Shown: positions 16,038 through 24,695, counted from the first letter of the stretch. The stretch is 64,000 bases of DNA from Marispirochaeta aestuarii (GCF_002087085.1 NZ_MWQY01000005.1:62001-126000), one strand, 5' to 3'. The notes: generated by a model not told the origin, from the sequence alone. A program made the numbers and translations.

Positions 16038-17069
16038 ATGGATGCATATGTTCTTCATGGACCGGGAGATTTACGCAGAGAACAGCGGCAGGAGCGAAAA
16101 CCCGCCGCCGACGAGGTTCTAATCGATGTAAAACGGGTAGGAATCTGCGGTTCTGATATTCACTATTACCAGCATTTTAAAATAGGGCAGTTTATTCCCC
16201 GGGCACCACTGGTCCTTGGCCATGAGTTCGCAGGACTCGTGGTCGAAGTCGGACCGGACGTAAAAAACATCAAGGTCGGAGATCGGGTGACGGCGGAACC
16301 TTCCATCGAGTGTGGAAAGTGCAGGTACTGCAGAGCAGGACGATACAACCTATGTACAAATCTTCGATTTTTAGGTACCGCCGCCACTGTGCCGCATATT
16401 GATGGAGGATTTGCCGAGAAGGTCCTGGTCCCCGAAAGTCACTGCTATATTCTGGACGATTCACTGGATTATGGTGCAGGAGCAATGATCGAGCCTTTGG
16501 CGGTGGGAGCGAATGGAGTTATGCGTGCGGGCACGGTTGCCGGATATCGCGTTCTTATTGTCGGAGGCGGAACAATAGGACAGATGGTCCTGGGGGTTGC
16601 AAGTGCCCTTGGCGCCACCGACATTACCCTGGCCGATCCGGCGGAATATCCCCGGGAATTTGCCTTGTCCCATGGCGCCAGCGCGGCAATTGATCCCACC
16701 GAAAAGGGGATCGGGGAGAAACTTTTTGCCCAGGGGGGATTCGATGTGGTCTTTGAGGCCTCCGGCGCACCTGCGGGACTCAGTTTCGCATATCAGACAG
16801 CAGCCCGGGGAGGCAGGATAGTCCAGATAGGAACCCAGCCTGACAGCGTAGCCTTGCCTGTTAATCTCGTGATGTCCAGGGAGCTTACGGTTTTTGGTTC
16901 CATGCGCTACGCCCATGTGTATCCCATGGTGCTGGATCTGATCCGTTCGGGAAAAATCGCAGTTAATGATCTGATCTCCGCGGTTTATCCCTACGATAAG
17001 ATGCAGGAAGCGATGGACCGGGCGATTTCAAAGGATAAAGTCGTTAAAGTCCAGGTCGAAAGAGCATAG
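16038..17069 (+). CDS. zinc-dependent medium-chain dehydrogenase, L-idonate 5-dehydrogenase/sorbitol dehydrogenase type
   Basis: The 343-residue MDR enzyme probably oxidises a polyol or sugar-acid hydroxyl with NAD(P)+. Catalytic zinc ligands are Cys in VGICGSDIHYY, His-Glu in LGHEFAG and a later Glu in IEPLAVG. The structural zinc site is the CGKCRYCRAGRYNLC cluster. The cofactor loop is VGGGTIGQM. LRFLGTAATVPHIDGGFAE resembles IdnD more than generic alcohol dehydrogenases. A Shine-Dalgarno AAGGAG lies before ATG 16038. It is divergent from the Ldh_2-TRAP operon, and both sides carry the same operator, so they likely form one regulon for sugar-acid uptake and oxidation. Confidence 0.85.
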   Translation: MDAYVLHGPGDLRREQRQERKPAADEVLIDVKRVGICGSDIHYYQHFKIGQFIPRAPLVLGHEFAGLVVEVGPDVKNIKVGDRVTAEPSIECGKCRYCRAGRYNLCTNLRFLGTAATVPHIDGGFAEKVLVPESHCYILDDSLDYGAGAMIEPLAVGANGVMRAGTVAGYRVLIVGGGTIGQMVLGVASALGATDITLADPAEYPREFALSHGASAAIDPTEKGIGEKLFAQGGFDVVFEASGAPAGLSFAYQTAARGGRIVQIGTQPDSVALPVNLVMSRELTVFGSMRYAHVYPMVLDLIRSGKIAVNDLISAVYPYDKMQEAMDRAISKDKVVKVQVERA

Positions 17070-17076
17070 AAGCTAT

Positions 17077-17106
17077 CAGGGAGCATTATTCCAATAATGC
17101 TCCCTG
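17077..17106. terminator. bidirectional hairpin between the dehydrogenase and histidine kinase genes
   Basis: CAGGGAGCATTATT (17077-17090) is mirrored perfectly by AATAATGCTCCCTG (17093-17106). The central A/T pairs would open to form the loop. It lies between two convergent genes. The T-tract is poor, but the A/T-rich top and the position suit a shared terminator. Confidence 0.65.
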
Positions 17107-17115
17107 CATTCGAAA

Positions 17116-18507
17116 TCACACCGTAAACTCAAGCGTGTAGCGGGTACCTCCGGTGGAATCAACACGTATGGTTCCGTCGATCTGCTTCGTGAGCAGTTTG
17201 ATCAGTTCAAGACCAAACCCTGATACAAGCTCCAGGTCGTCAGGTGCAGGCAGACCGATTCCGTCATCGGCATAGACGATATTAATTGTTCCATCCTTGC
17301 GGAAAGCCTTCAGGGAGATTCTTCCGTCGGTTTTTTCTGTGAAGGCGTATTTCATGGAGTTGGTAAACATTTCACTGATCATAATTCCGATGGAAGAGAG
17401 GATTTTCGTGTCCAGTACGATATCTTCAATATCTATCTCCGTTTCAATCGCTTTTCCGGAGGAATATTGTGTTCGAAGGTCATCGATAAGGGAGGGTAGA
17501 AAAACCTTGATACTGAGCCTGGTAAAGCTGTCCGAACGGTACAGCTTATCGTAGAGAACCATCATACCCTGAATCCGGTTTGCGGCATCCTGCAGGATTT
17601 CCGGGCATGATTTGTCGCTTTTCAGTTTACTTTGAATTGATAATAAACTCCGAATAACACCCATATTGTTCTTTATACGATGATGGGCCTCTTTAAGCAG
17701 GATTTCTTTTTCATGGAGAAGAGAAGCTATCTGCTCTTCCGCCTTCTTGCGTTCCGTAATGTCCCGGGCGATACTGAGTATTGCCCGGCGTCCGCCGTAG
17801 GTTATAAGGGTGGAACAAATTTCCACCGGAATTGTGTGTCCATGTTTTGATTTATGGCTTGTCTCAAACACCTGAATTTTGTCTTCCGGGGCAGTACGAA
17901 TGAGCTCGCTTATACTATCTCTGGTCATGGATGCATCAATATCAACGGGACCCATGGCACTCAGCTCTTTGCGGCTATACCCCAATTGACGCACAGCCGT
18001 TTCGTTGAAATCAATAAAATTTTCATCAAAGCCGATTACCCATACCGATTCATTCATGGCGTTTATTATGGAACGGTAATTGATCGAATCCTTGCATTCG
18101 TCCCTGTCCGCTTTTCGCTGGCTGTGTAAACGAAGAGCAGTCTCAATTGAGACGCTTAAGAGATCTGCTGTGCTGTCTGTCCCGACATAGCCGTAGGTTT
18201 GTATATTCCTGGACATGGGAATCAGCGCTGCAGCCTCGGGAGGTACCATAAGGATCAGCGGTGCATCATAATGCCTGGTAAACCGGGATGCAGCGCGGAT
18301 TCCATCCTTTCCGCCGCCCATGTACAGGTTCAGCAGAATAATATCTATTTTCTTATGCTTTGCGAGGTAGTCTTCAGCCTGGGGCAAGGTATCGGAGGAA
18401 AGTACACTGAAGCCGGTACCAAGGAGGGCCTCTCTTGTCATTTCGGCAGAGTGTGCCAGGTCGTCAACCAGGAGAATTGTTATTTTTTCGGCGGGTATCA
18501 TTCTCAT
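17116..18507 (-). CDS. sensor histidine kinase with N-terminal pseudo-receiver and PAS domain (HisKA_2 type)
   Basis: The 463-residue protein has no membrane segment. Residues 8-125 form a receiver-like domain that keeps the acidic pair (VDD, 14-16) but has Asn 60 in LLNLYMG where the phospho-acceptor Asp should be. It also lacks the usual Thr/Ser and Lys-Pro, so it is unlikely to be phosphorylated. A PAS domain follows at about 145-255 (ending ARDITERKKAEEQ). The HisKA_2 segment EAHHRIKNNMGVIRSLLSIQ holds His 275/276. An HATPase domain has SEMFTNSMKYAF, YADDGIGLP and SGFGLELI. The cognate regulator is not in the window. It is divergent from a diguanylate cyclase gene, which may link the two. 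Confidence 0.88.
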   Translation of the reverse strand: MRMIPAEKITILLVDDLAHSAEMTREALLGTGFSVLSSDTLPQAEDYLAKHKKIDIILLNLYMGGGKDGIRAASRFTRHYDAPLILMVPPEAAALIPMSRNIQTYGYVGTDSTADLLSVSIETALRLHSQRKADRDECKDSINYRSIINAMNESVWVIGFDENFIDFNETAVRQLGYSRKELSAMGPVDIDASMTRDSISELIRTAPEDKIQVFETSHKSKHGHTIPVEICSTLITYGGRRAILSIARDITERKKAEEQIASLLHEKEILLKEAHHRIKNNMGVIRSLLSIQSKLKSDKSCPEILQDAANRIQGMMVLYDKLYRSDSFTRLSIKVFLPSLIDDLRTQYSSGKAIETEIDIEDIVLDTKILSSIGIMISEMFTNSMKYAFTEKTDGRISLKAFRKDGTINIVYADDGIGLPAPDDLELVSGFGLELIKLLTKQIDGTIRVDSTGGTRYTLEFTV

Positions 18508-18525
18508 TGGCCCTGTATTAGGATG

Positions 18526-18549
18526 AATAATGACAGCTTTATCATTATT
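18526..18549. repeat. 8-bp inverted repeat between the divergent kinase and cyclase genes
   Basis: AATAATGA (18526-18533) and TCATTATT (18542-18549) form a perfect dyad with an eight-base spacer, in the short gap between the two divergent genes. It could be an operator or a transcript hairpin. Confidence 0.5.
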
Positions 18550-18635
18550 GAAGTATTCGAAGAATTATAGCATTATTTCGGAAGAAATGTACACAAAAGG
18601 TGATAAACTGCACAAAGGAGATAGATGCATCTGAC

Positions 18636-19739
18636 ATGCTGCAGCCTAAACAGATTTTTCCGGATGATACTTCCTATTTTCTCCACAGACTGGAGAGTAA
18701 TGTTTTTCTCTACACCCGTATTTTGTTTATCCTCGGTATCAGCAGTTTCGGGTTTCTCCTGAGAAATGCCCTTTTTTACCTTCCATATTATTATATCGCG
18801 AGATTCTATTTTTATATTTATCTGCTCGGATGCATAACATTGCTTCCGATATGGGCTGTTGTCTCCTCTCTGTTTAAAAAACGAAAATATACGGCAGTAA
18901 ATAATTTGATTGTTATTTCCGCTTGTGCAGTTTATATACTGCTTGTGCTGCTCTCGGTATTGGATTCGGTTCGGATTGTAGTCAATGAACCGTCTAATGA
19001 TTTCAACTTTACCGGGTATCTTTTAGGTCTTTTTATTATAGGTTTTGTTCTGCGCCTGGACTGGAAGCTTTCCTTTGCCGTCTATACAGCAGGTATCGGT
19101 CTTTTTCTGACGCTCTACTATTTCTATTCTCCCCGTGTTCTTTCCATACCATCGGTGTTACCCTTTATTGCAGTGAACATTCTCGTCCTCTATTTTTCCT
19201 ATTCCCGGGAAAAGTTCTATAAAATTCTCCATGAGGACAAGACTGATTTGTTGAATCAGACATTCAGGGACAGTCTTACACAGAGTTTCAACCGCAGATA
19301 TATGAAACGGGCTGTACATCAGAGCTTTGCCCATAAGATAGGAGCAAGCGTTCCGTTCTGCTGTATTTTCACAGATATCGATTTATTCAAAGATATAAAC
19401 GATAAGTATGGACATGATACAGGTGACATGATTCTCATTGAATTCTCAAAGATATTGCAGACCGAAACCAGGAGTATGGACTCAGTGATACGATATGGGG
19501 GTGAGGAATTTCTGATTCTTCTTTCGAACACCCGGCTGGAAGAGGCCAGGGGAATTGCTGATCGCATGCGGCGCGGTATCGAGGAAACCAGTTTCTGTGA
19601 AAACAGAGTCAATGTAACCGCAAGCTTTGGTGTTACAGAGGCAGATGACAGGGATACGGAAGAAAGCATCATTCAGAGAGCGGATTCCCTGCTTTACAAG
19701 GCGAAACGGGAAGGGAGAAACAGGGTCTGTGCAGGATAA
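18636..19739 (+). CDS. membrane diguanylate cyclase (GGEEF)
   Basis: About six hydrophobic segments fill the first 200 residues (for example ILFILGISSFGFLLRN, LIVISACAVYILLVLLSVL, YLLGLFIIGFVLRL and LPFIAVNILVLYFSY), followed by a GGDEF domain. The domain makes cyclic di-GMP from two GTP. The active motif is RYGGEEFLILL, and the inhibitory site RSMD lies exactly five residues before it, so product feedback is expected. The start is uncertain. ATG 18636 is used here; AAAGGAG at 18614-18620 is 15 bases away. A GTG at 18600 in the same frame would add 12 residues. The sensed signal is unknown. Confidence 0.9.
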   Translation: MLQPKQIFPDDTSYFLHRLESNVFLYTRILFILGISSFGFLLRNALFYLPYYYIARFYFYIYLLGCITLLPIWAVVSSLFKKRKYTAVNNLIVISACAVYILLVLLSVLDSVRIVVNEPSNDFNFTGYLLGLFIIGFVLRLDWKLSFAVYTAGIGLFLTLYYFYSPRVLSIPSVLPFIAVNILVLYFSYSREKFYKILHEDKTDLLNQTFRDSLTQSFNRRYMKRAVHQSFAHKIGASVPFCCIFTDIDLFKDINDKYGHDTGDMILIEFSKILQTETRSMDSVIRYGGEEFLILLSNTRLEEARGIADRMRRGIEETSFCENRVNVTASFGVTEADDRDTEESIIQRADSLLYKAKREGRNRVCAG

Positions 19740-19766
19740 GAAAAGAATTTCGATTATTCTGTCGAG

Positions 19767-19795
19767 GTGGGTCCATATCTGGGTCCACTTTTTTT
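19767..19795 (+). terminator. intrinsic terminator of the cyclase gene
   Basis: GTGGGTCCA (19767-19775) pairs with TGGGTCCAC (19780-19788) with two G-U pairs and a TATC loop, followed by T7. Confidence 0.85.
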
Positions 19796-19799
19796 CTAA

Positions 19800-19825
19800 T
19801 AAAAAAACCGGATCGAATGATCCGG
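19800..19825 (-). terminator. intrinsic terminator of tRNA-Leu(GAG)
   Basis: CCGGATC (19808-19814) and GATCCGG (19819-19825) form a seven-pair stem with a four-base loop. On the minus strand it is followed by seven or eight T residues. It sits back to back with the plus-strand terminator of the cyclase gene. Confidence 0.85.
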
Positions 19826-19856
19826 ATTAATTCTTTATCCTGTAAGGATTTCTCCT

Positions 19857-19940
19857 TGCGGCGAACTGGACTTGAACCAGCACGGCATTGCTGCCACTAG
19901 CCCCTCAAGCTAGCGTGTCTACCAATTTCACCACCGCCGC
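19857..19940 (-). tRNA. tRNA-Leu (anticodon GAG)
   Basis: The 84-base class II tRNA has acceptor GCGGCGG pairing with TCGCCGC and discriminator A. The anticodon stem CTAGC/GCTAG encloses the loop TTGAGGG, giving GAG. There is a long variable arm and the T-loop GGTTCAAGTCC. CCA is not encoded. Confidence 0.95.
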
Positions 19941-20019
19941 AAAATGTACGCAGATAGTACCGATTTTGCGGCAGGGTGTCAAGCATATTCAGGCAGGAAA
20001 TTTCCTTAATCTCCGGTCT

Positions 20020-21813
20020 TTACTGCAGTTCTCCCAGCTTGTCGACCAGCCCTTCAAAACGCTTCATGGCGTTTCTGACGGGATCCGGCGAGGACATATC
20101 CACACCGGCAAGCTGCAGGGATTCCAGAGGATACCGGGAACCTCCGGACTTCAGGAATGACAGGTAGTCCTCCCGTTCACGGTCGCCTCCGGACAGGACC
20201 CTGTCGGCGAGGGCGATGGCAGCGGAAAGTCCGGTGGCGTATTTATATACATAGAAAGCACGGTAAAAATGGGGAATCCTCAATCCTTCGATGTCGGAAA
20301 CCTCTTCCAGCTTCATCTCGGGACCGAAGTATTCTTCCATAAGCCTGCGATAGGTACTTCGCAGAGATTCCAGGGTAAGGGGAGTGCCCTCTTCTCCCAT
20401 TTTGTGGACCAGATGCTCGAACTCCGCAAACATGGTCTGCCGGAAGATTGTTGCGACTATCTCGTCTATCTGTTTACCCACAAGATAGGACTTCATCTCT
20501 TCGCTTTCAGCTCTGTCCATCAGGTATTTGCCCAGAAGCTGTTCGTTGAAGGTGGAGGCAACCTCGGCTTCAAAAATGGTGTAGTCGTAATGCTGAAAAG
20601 GGTTGTTCCGTACGCTGTACCAGGAGTGCATTGAGTGGCCGCCCTCATGGGCCAGGGTAAAGACGTCCCTGAATACATCATCCTTGTAATTCATGAGGAT
20701 GTATGGTTCTCCGTGGTAACTGCCTGCAGAGAAGGCGCCGGAACGTTTTCCCTTGTTTTCGTAACGGTCGACCCAGCGCCCGAGGAGTCCCTGTTTCAGG
20801 GTGTCGCAGTACTCATCTCCCAGGGGAGCAAGGGCCGGGATGATGGTATCAACAGCCTCTTCATAGCTGTGCCGGACACGTATTTTCGGCGTAAGGGGAA
20901 CGTAGACGTCCCAGTGACGCAGCGTATCGATTCCCAGTTTCTCCCTGCGAAGGGAGTAGTACCGGTGCAGTACCGGCAGGTTTTCATGAATCACCGCAAT
21001 AAGGTTATCGTAGACCTCCTCGTCAACCTTATCGGGAAACAGAGCGGCAGCCCGGGCAGAGGGATAATTCCTTACCTTCGCCCTGTAGATATCCAGATGC
21101 ACGCTGCCGGAATAAAGGGCTGCCAGGGTGTTTTTATGGGCCTGGTAATGCCCGTAGAACTGACGGTAGGCCTTTTCCCGCAGGTTGCGGTCAGGATCCA
21201 TCAGAAAAGCCGAAAAGGTGCTCTGGGTAAGAGGTTTCGGTCCCTCCTCCGTTTCAATTTCTCCAAAATCAAGATCCACGTCGGTAAGGGCCTTGAAGCT
21301 TTTGGATGCAGTCTGGTTGGCCTCGGACTGCATGGAAAGAAGGCGCTCCTCTTTTTCACCCAGGGTGTGGGGTTTGAAACGGAGCATCTTGCCCAGCATA
21401 ATGCTATATTCAGCGACCCCGGGATCTTGCAGAAAACCTTCCATGACAGTGTCGGGAAGGGCGAGAATCTCGGGACGGAAATAACTCATGGCACTGTTCG
21501 ATTCCGTTGCAGCCCGCATAAAGCGGGCAAAACGTGCCTGGTGTTCATCACTGCCTCCGTCCTCCGAAGTCCGCAGATAGGCATAGGAGCCGAGGCGTTC
21601 CCCGAGCTCCTCGTGTTGAATCAGTGTTTCCAGGACCCTGGAGAGGTGTTCCGCCGAGTTCCCGAGGCTTCCTTTGAAGGATTCAATTTTTTTTATCTGT
21701 CCGGTAAACTCTTCAAGGGATTCTTCCCAGTCCCGGGAAGACGGAAAAAGTCCGCCCAGGTCCCAGGTATATGCTTCATTGATCTCTTCGCGCTTTGGTA
21801 TGGTATGCGACAT
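20020..21813 (-). CDS. pepF: oligoendopeptidase F (M3 zinc metallopeptidase)
   Basis: The 597-residue cytoplasmic M3 peptidase cleaves short peptides. The zinc motif HEGGH is at 389-393 in the context FTLAHEGGHSMHSWYS, with the third ligand Glu in the downstream FEAEVASTFNEQLL segment, exactly the PepF pattern. I chose the ATG at 21813 because AAGGAG lies six bases before it; the in-frame ATG at 21837 would add eight residues with no such signal. The methyltransferase and rdgB genes are just upstream on the same strand, with a gap of ten bases, so co-transcription is likely. Confidence 0.95.
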   Translation of the reverse strand: MSHTIPKREEINEAYTWDLGGLFPSSRDWEESLEEFTGQIKKIESFKGSLGNSAEHLSRVLETLIQHEELGERLGSYAYLRTSEDGGSDEHQARFARFMRAATESNSAMSYFRPEILALPDTVMEGFLQDPGVAEYSIMLGKMLRFKPHTLGEKEERLLSMQSEANQTASKSFKALTDVDLDFGEIETEEGPKPLTQSTFSAFLMDPDRNLREKAYRQFYGHYQAHKNTLAALYSGSVHLDIYRAKVRNYPSARAAALFPDKVDEEVYDNLIAVIHENLPVLHRYYSLRREKLGIDTLRHWDVYVPLTPKIRVRHSYEEAVDTIIPALAPLGDEYCDTLKQGLLGRWVDRYENKGKRSGAFSAGSYHGEPYILMNYKDDVFRDVFTLAHEGGHSMHSWYSVRNNPFQHYDYTIFEAEVASTFNEQLLGKYLMDRAESEEMKSYLVGKQIDEIVATIFRQTMFAEFEHLVHKMGEEGTPLTLESLRSTYRRLMEEYFGPEMKLEEVSDIEGLRIPHFYRAFYVYKYATGLSAAIALADRVLSGGDREREDYLSFLKSGGSRYPLESLQLAGVDMSSPDPVRNAMKRFEGLVDKLGELQ

Positions 21814-21823
21814 ACAATTCTCC

Positions 21824-22573
21824 TTATTTTCTGGCAATGCTTATCAGCCTTTGTGCGTTATGATCATAGGGACGTCCGTCAAATCCCCCTTTAATGCAGA
21901 CACTTTCAAAACCGCAGTTCAACAGGAGTTCCTTCAGTTCCAGTGCCGAGTAGATACGGTGGGAGAACCGGAAATTGTAATTTTCCTTCGGGCCCTTCAG
22001 GCTCCATATATTATTGAGGGTGGAAAAATCATCTTCGATTGTATATTCTCCCCGCACCGTGTAGCCGTCCATTTCATACTCTTCGGCGGCTACAAAGTCC
22101 CTGGACAGGATTTCCTTCCCGTTAACATCGATTACAAAAGCTCCTCCGGGCTTTAGAGATTCCCTTATATTCTCTATATAACGAAGCTCTTCCTGCTGAT
22201 CGGAAAAGAACCCGAAGGATGTAAACAGGTTAAGGGCCAGGTCGTAGTAATCCGGTCTCCGGAAAAACCGTACATCCTGCAGCATAAACTCTATATCCAG
22301 CTCTTCTGCAGCCGCGGTTTCCCGGGCTGCTTCAATGTAGCCCCTGGTCCGGTCTATAGCGGTTACCTGGTAACCGCGGCGGGCGAATTCCAGGGAGTGG
22401 CGACCCACACCGCAGCAGGAATCGAGGACCCTGCTGCCGGCTTCTGTACAGGTCATGCTTATAATCGATGCAACCTCTCCGGGGGTTTCCGCCCAGCGCT
22501 GGGGATCAAACATGACGGGAGCAAAGCGCAGCCAGAATTGATCGTCCTCAAACCACTCCAAGATCATCTCCAT
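21824..22573 (-). CDS. class I SAM-dependent methyltransferase
   Basis: The 249-residue protein has the class I motif VLDSCCGVGRHSLEFARRGY followed by VTAIDRT, and a later LNLFTSFGFFSDQQEE motif seen in small-molecule methyltransferases. The acceptor is unknown. The start is inferred. The frame is open further upstream, but the family usually begins near MILEWFED, so the ATG at 22573 is used; this overlaps the end of rdgB by 26 bases. The Shine-Dalgarno sequence is weak. Co-transcription with rdgB and pepF is likely. Confidence 0.8.
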   Translation of the reverse strand: MEMILEWFEDDQFWLRFAPVMFDPQRWAETPGEVASIISMTCTEAGSRVLDSCCGVGRHSLEFARRGYQVTAIDRTRGYIEAARETAAAEELDIEFMLQDVRFFRRPDYYDLALNLFTSFGFFSDQQEELRYIENIRESLKPGGAFVIDVNGKEILSRDFVAAEEYEMDGYTVRGEYTIEDDFSTLNNIWSLKGPKENYNFRFSHRIYSALELKELLLNCGFESVCIKGGFDGRPYDHNAQRLISIARK

Positions 22574-23156
22574 AGGACTGCAGGAATTTTCGCAGTGCAG
22601 AACCCGCTTTTCCCCGGTGGGAGATCCTGTTCTTCTCCTCTTCAGAAAGCTCCGCCATGGTCCTTCCTGTTTCAGGTATGAAAAAAACGGGATCATAGCC
22701 AAAACCGCCGCTGCCCCGGGGAGCCTCGGCGATTATACCCCGGCAGGTTTCCTGAAAAATAAAATACCGTAAATCATCGATGTAAAAAACGAGGGAGCAG
22801 ACAAAAGCTGCATTTCGGTTTGTCTTTCCCTGAAGATTGCGCAGGAGTAATTCGTACTTTTCCTGTGAAGAGAGGCTCGTTCCCTCATCTTCTCCGTAGC
22901 GGGCGGAGCGGATGCCGGGAGCACCGTCCAGGGCTTCCACGCAGAGGCCTGAATCATCGGCAATAACCGGACGACCCTCTGCCCGGGCGTGCAGAAAAGC
23001 AGCCTTGATAAGACTGTTTTCACAGAAGCTCGCACCCGTCTCTTCACATTCAAAAGAGGTCCCCAGATCCTCGGGTATCACTATACGGTGCTCAGGCAGG
23101 ATAGCCTGGAATTCATCCCGTTTGTGCCTGTTGCCTGTTGCCAGTAATAATTCCAT
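22548..23156 (-). CDS. rdgB: XTP/dITP diphosphatase (HAM1/RdgB family)
   Basis: The 202-residue house-cleaning enzyme hydrolyses ITP, dITP and XTP to monophosphates and keeps deaminated purines out of nucleic acids. The N-terminal LLATGNRHKRDEF, central VIADDSGLCVEALDGAPGI then SARY, and C-terminal FGYDPVF and HRGKA are all family signatures. I chose the ATG at 23156 because the family begins directly with the first strand. No clear Shine-Dalgarno sequence precedes it; TACAGT ends six bases before the ATG and could be a -10. Confidence 0.93.
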   Translation of the reverse strand: MELLLATGNRHKRDEFQAILPEHRIVIPEDLGTSFECEETGASFCENSLIKAAFLHARAEGRPVIADDSGLCVEALDGAPGIRSARYGEDEGTSLSSQEKYELLLRNLQGKTNRNAAFVCSLVFYIDDLRYFIFQETCRGIIAEAPRGSGGFGYDPVFFIPETGRTMAELSEEEKNRISHRGKAGSALRKFLQSYGDDLGVV

Positions 23157-23194
23157 GGACCTACTGTACAAAAAAAACAGCGTATCGTGAAGCT

Positions 23195-24073
23195 TTATTG
23201 TGAGGATACCTCTTTATCTCCGGCTTTAATCAAGGCTGTTCGAAGATAATGGAGACCGGAATCAACTGATCCCTTCGGTATGGAAAGTACCCTGGCTATC
23301 TCGGAATGGGTCGGGGCCATGGGTACATTGTGCAGTTCCTTCGTTAAGGCTCTCATTCGTCTGCGGGCAGCATGGTAACGCCGGTGGTACTGCTGACGTT
23401 CCTCGGTGACAAAGCAGTTGTCGCCGGCATTCTGATACATATGGGCCCGGGCCATATTTTCTTTTCGTAAAAGACTGAGCCGTAAATGACGCCTGCTTCT
23501 GGCATGCATACTGTCGCGCAGATGTTCAATCTTTTCATAGAGCCAGTTGTAGCTGACCCCTGTCGCTTCCGCGGTCTTTCTGATGTGGGCTGGAGAACAG
23601 AACCAGGCGTTTTTACAGACAAGACAGAGGAGTCTTCGGCGGAGATATTCAAGCTGTATTTTCCGCTTGTCATCGACGGAAAAATACTCTCGGTACTCAG
23701 GATCTATTGCTGTATCGCTGTCCGATGGCAGCTTATCGACAGCTTCCGGTTCAAGACCATCGAAGTACATCTTTTCGCTGTAATTCCTCAAGGTCTGTTG
23801 TCGTTTACTGTTGTAAAAATAGGTACATGTGGCCCGGCGTATGGACATATGGAGATATACCTCAAAAGGACTGCCGCGGTATACGAAGGAATCGATCATT
23901 TTCGGAATGCGTCGATAGATTTCGCAGAAGATCTCGGAGGCGGTGTCCGCTTCCTCCTTGAATTTATTATGCAGAAAATTATAGGAGAAGATGGAGATTT
24001 GGTTGATTACATGGGTTCTTGAAACCCGTCCTTCCTGGTACGCGAGAATGATCGGGGTCAATTTTTCTTTCAT
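23195..24073 (-). CDS. divergent sigma-70-like factor / DNA-binding protein
   Basis: The 292-residue protein looks like a remote sigma factor. Residues 40-100 (ASEIFCEIYRRIPKMIDSF then YRGSPFEVYLHMSIRR) resemble sigma region 2. A middle helix-turn-helix lies in IRKTAEATGVSYNWLYEKI. A C-terminal helix-turn-helix is THSEIARVLSIPKGSVDSGL, like region 4. An unusual insertion with many Arg and Tyr residues (RQQYHRRYHAARRRMRAL) lies between them. It could be a specialised sigma factor or a DNA-binding regulator derived from one. GAGG lies before the ATG. Its target promoters are unknown. Confidence 0.6.
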   Translation of the reverse strand: MKEKLTPIILAYQEGRVSRTHVINQISIFSYNFLHNKFKEEADTASEIFCEIYRRIPKMIDSFVYRGSPFEVYLHMSIRRATCTYFYNSKRQQTLRNYSEKMYFDGLEPEAVDKLPSDSDTAIDPEYREYFSVDDKRKIQLEYLRRRLLCLVCKNAWFCSPAHIRKTAEATGVSYNWLYEKIEHLRDSMHARSRRHLRLSLLRKENMARAHMYQNAGDNCFVTEERQQYHRRYHAARRRMRALTKELHNVPMAPTHSEIARVLSIPKGSVDSGLHYLRTALIKAGDKEVSSQ

Positions 24074-24157
24074 ACACTTTCCTCATTGGATACTGCCCTC
24101 CCGGACCAACATAAAAGCAAAGTGCGTGCCAAAGGTTTTAAATGTGGTGTTTAGATT

Positions 24158-24195
24158 AAAAAAAGGCAGTCTCCCCCCAGAAACGGAAACTGCCT
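24158..24195 (-). terminator. intrinsic terminator of the ior/paaK operon
   Basis: On the minus strand GGCAGT and ACTGCC form a stem with a long loop, followed by T7. It lies about 65 bases after the ACT-protein stop codon. The plus strand shows the run of A at 24158-24164. Confidence 0.75.
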
Positions 24196-24261
24196 GTTAC
24201 AATCAGTTACAAAAGAGTGAAGAATTCCCCGGATGAAGCGTTTACATACAGACCGGAGAAC

Positions 24262-24678
24262 CTAAAAATTCTTTATTGCCGTTAATTTATGCTCCCTGAA
24301 AATCTTGTTTCCATGTTCAGTATCGTCAACCTTGAAAATTACCACCGCCTTGTTGTTCTTGTTTTCCAGGGATGAATACAAATATTCAATATTGACGCCG
24401 GTCTTGTGGAAGAGCTCCATAATCTCGGCAAGTCCTCCCGGCCGGTCCTCCAGTTCAATGGCAAATACGTCGGTAACCTTTGCGGTGAATCCCTTTTTAT
24501 CCAGGGCGTCCAGGGCTTTGTGGGGATTGTCTACCACTATCCGTAAAATACCGAAGTCAGCGGTATCGGCAATTGTTGCGGCCCTCATATTCACGCCGGC
24601 ATCACCCAGGGTCTTGGTTACCTCCGCGAGACGGCCGGATTTATTTTCCAGAAATACGGAAATCTGCTGTATTGTCAT
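24262..24678 (-). CDS. tandem ACT-domain protein
   Basis: The 138-residue protein consists of two ACT domains (QISVFLENKSGRLAEVTKTL and FAIELEDRPGGLAEIMELF), folds that bind amino acids to regulate metabolism. Such a protein is often found next to phenylacetate-CoA ligase and indolepyruvate oxidoreductase genes. Here it is the last gene of that operon, 17 bases after the first ligase, with AGGAGG before the ATG. It probably senses an aromatic or branched-chain amino acid. It could control enzyme activity directly, but its partner is unknown. Confidence 0.85.
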   Translation of the reverse strand: MTIQQISVFLENKSGRLAEVTKTLGDAGVNMRAATIADTADFGILRIVVDNPHKALDALDKKGFTAKVTDVFAIELEDRPGGLAEIMELFHKTGVNIEYLYSSLENKNNKAVVIFKVDDTEHGNKIFREHKLTAIKNF

Positions 24679-24695
24679 TTCTTCCTCCTGCAGGC

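Noticed and set aside
20635-21894. 419-codon open frame on the plus strand opposite pepF
   Set aside because: It is antisense to a complete, well-conserved M3 peptidase; no start signal or family motif supports it.
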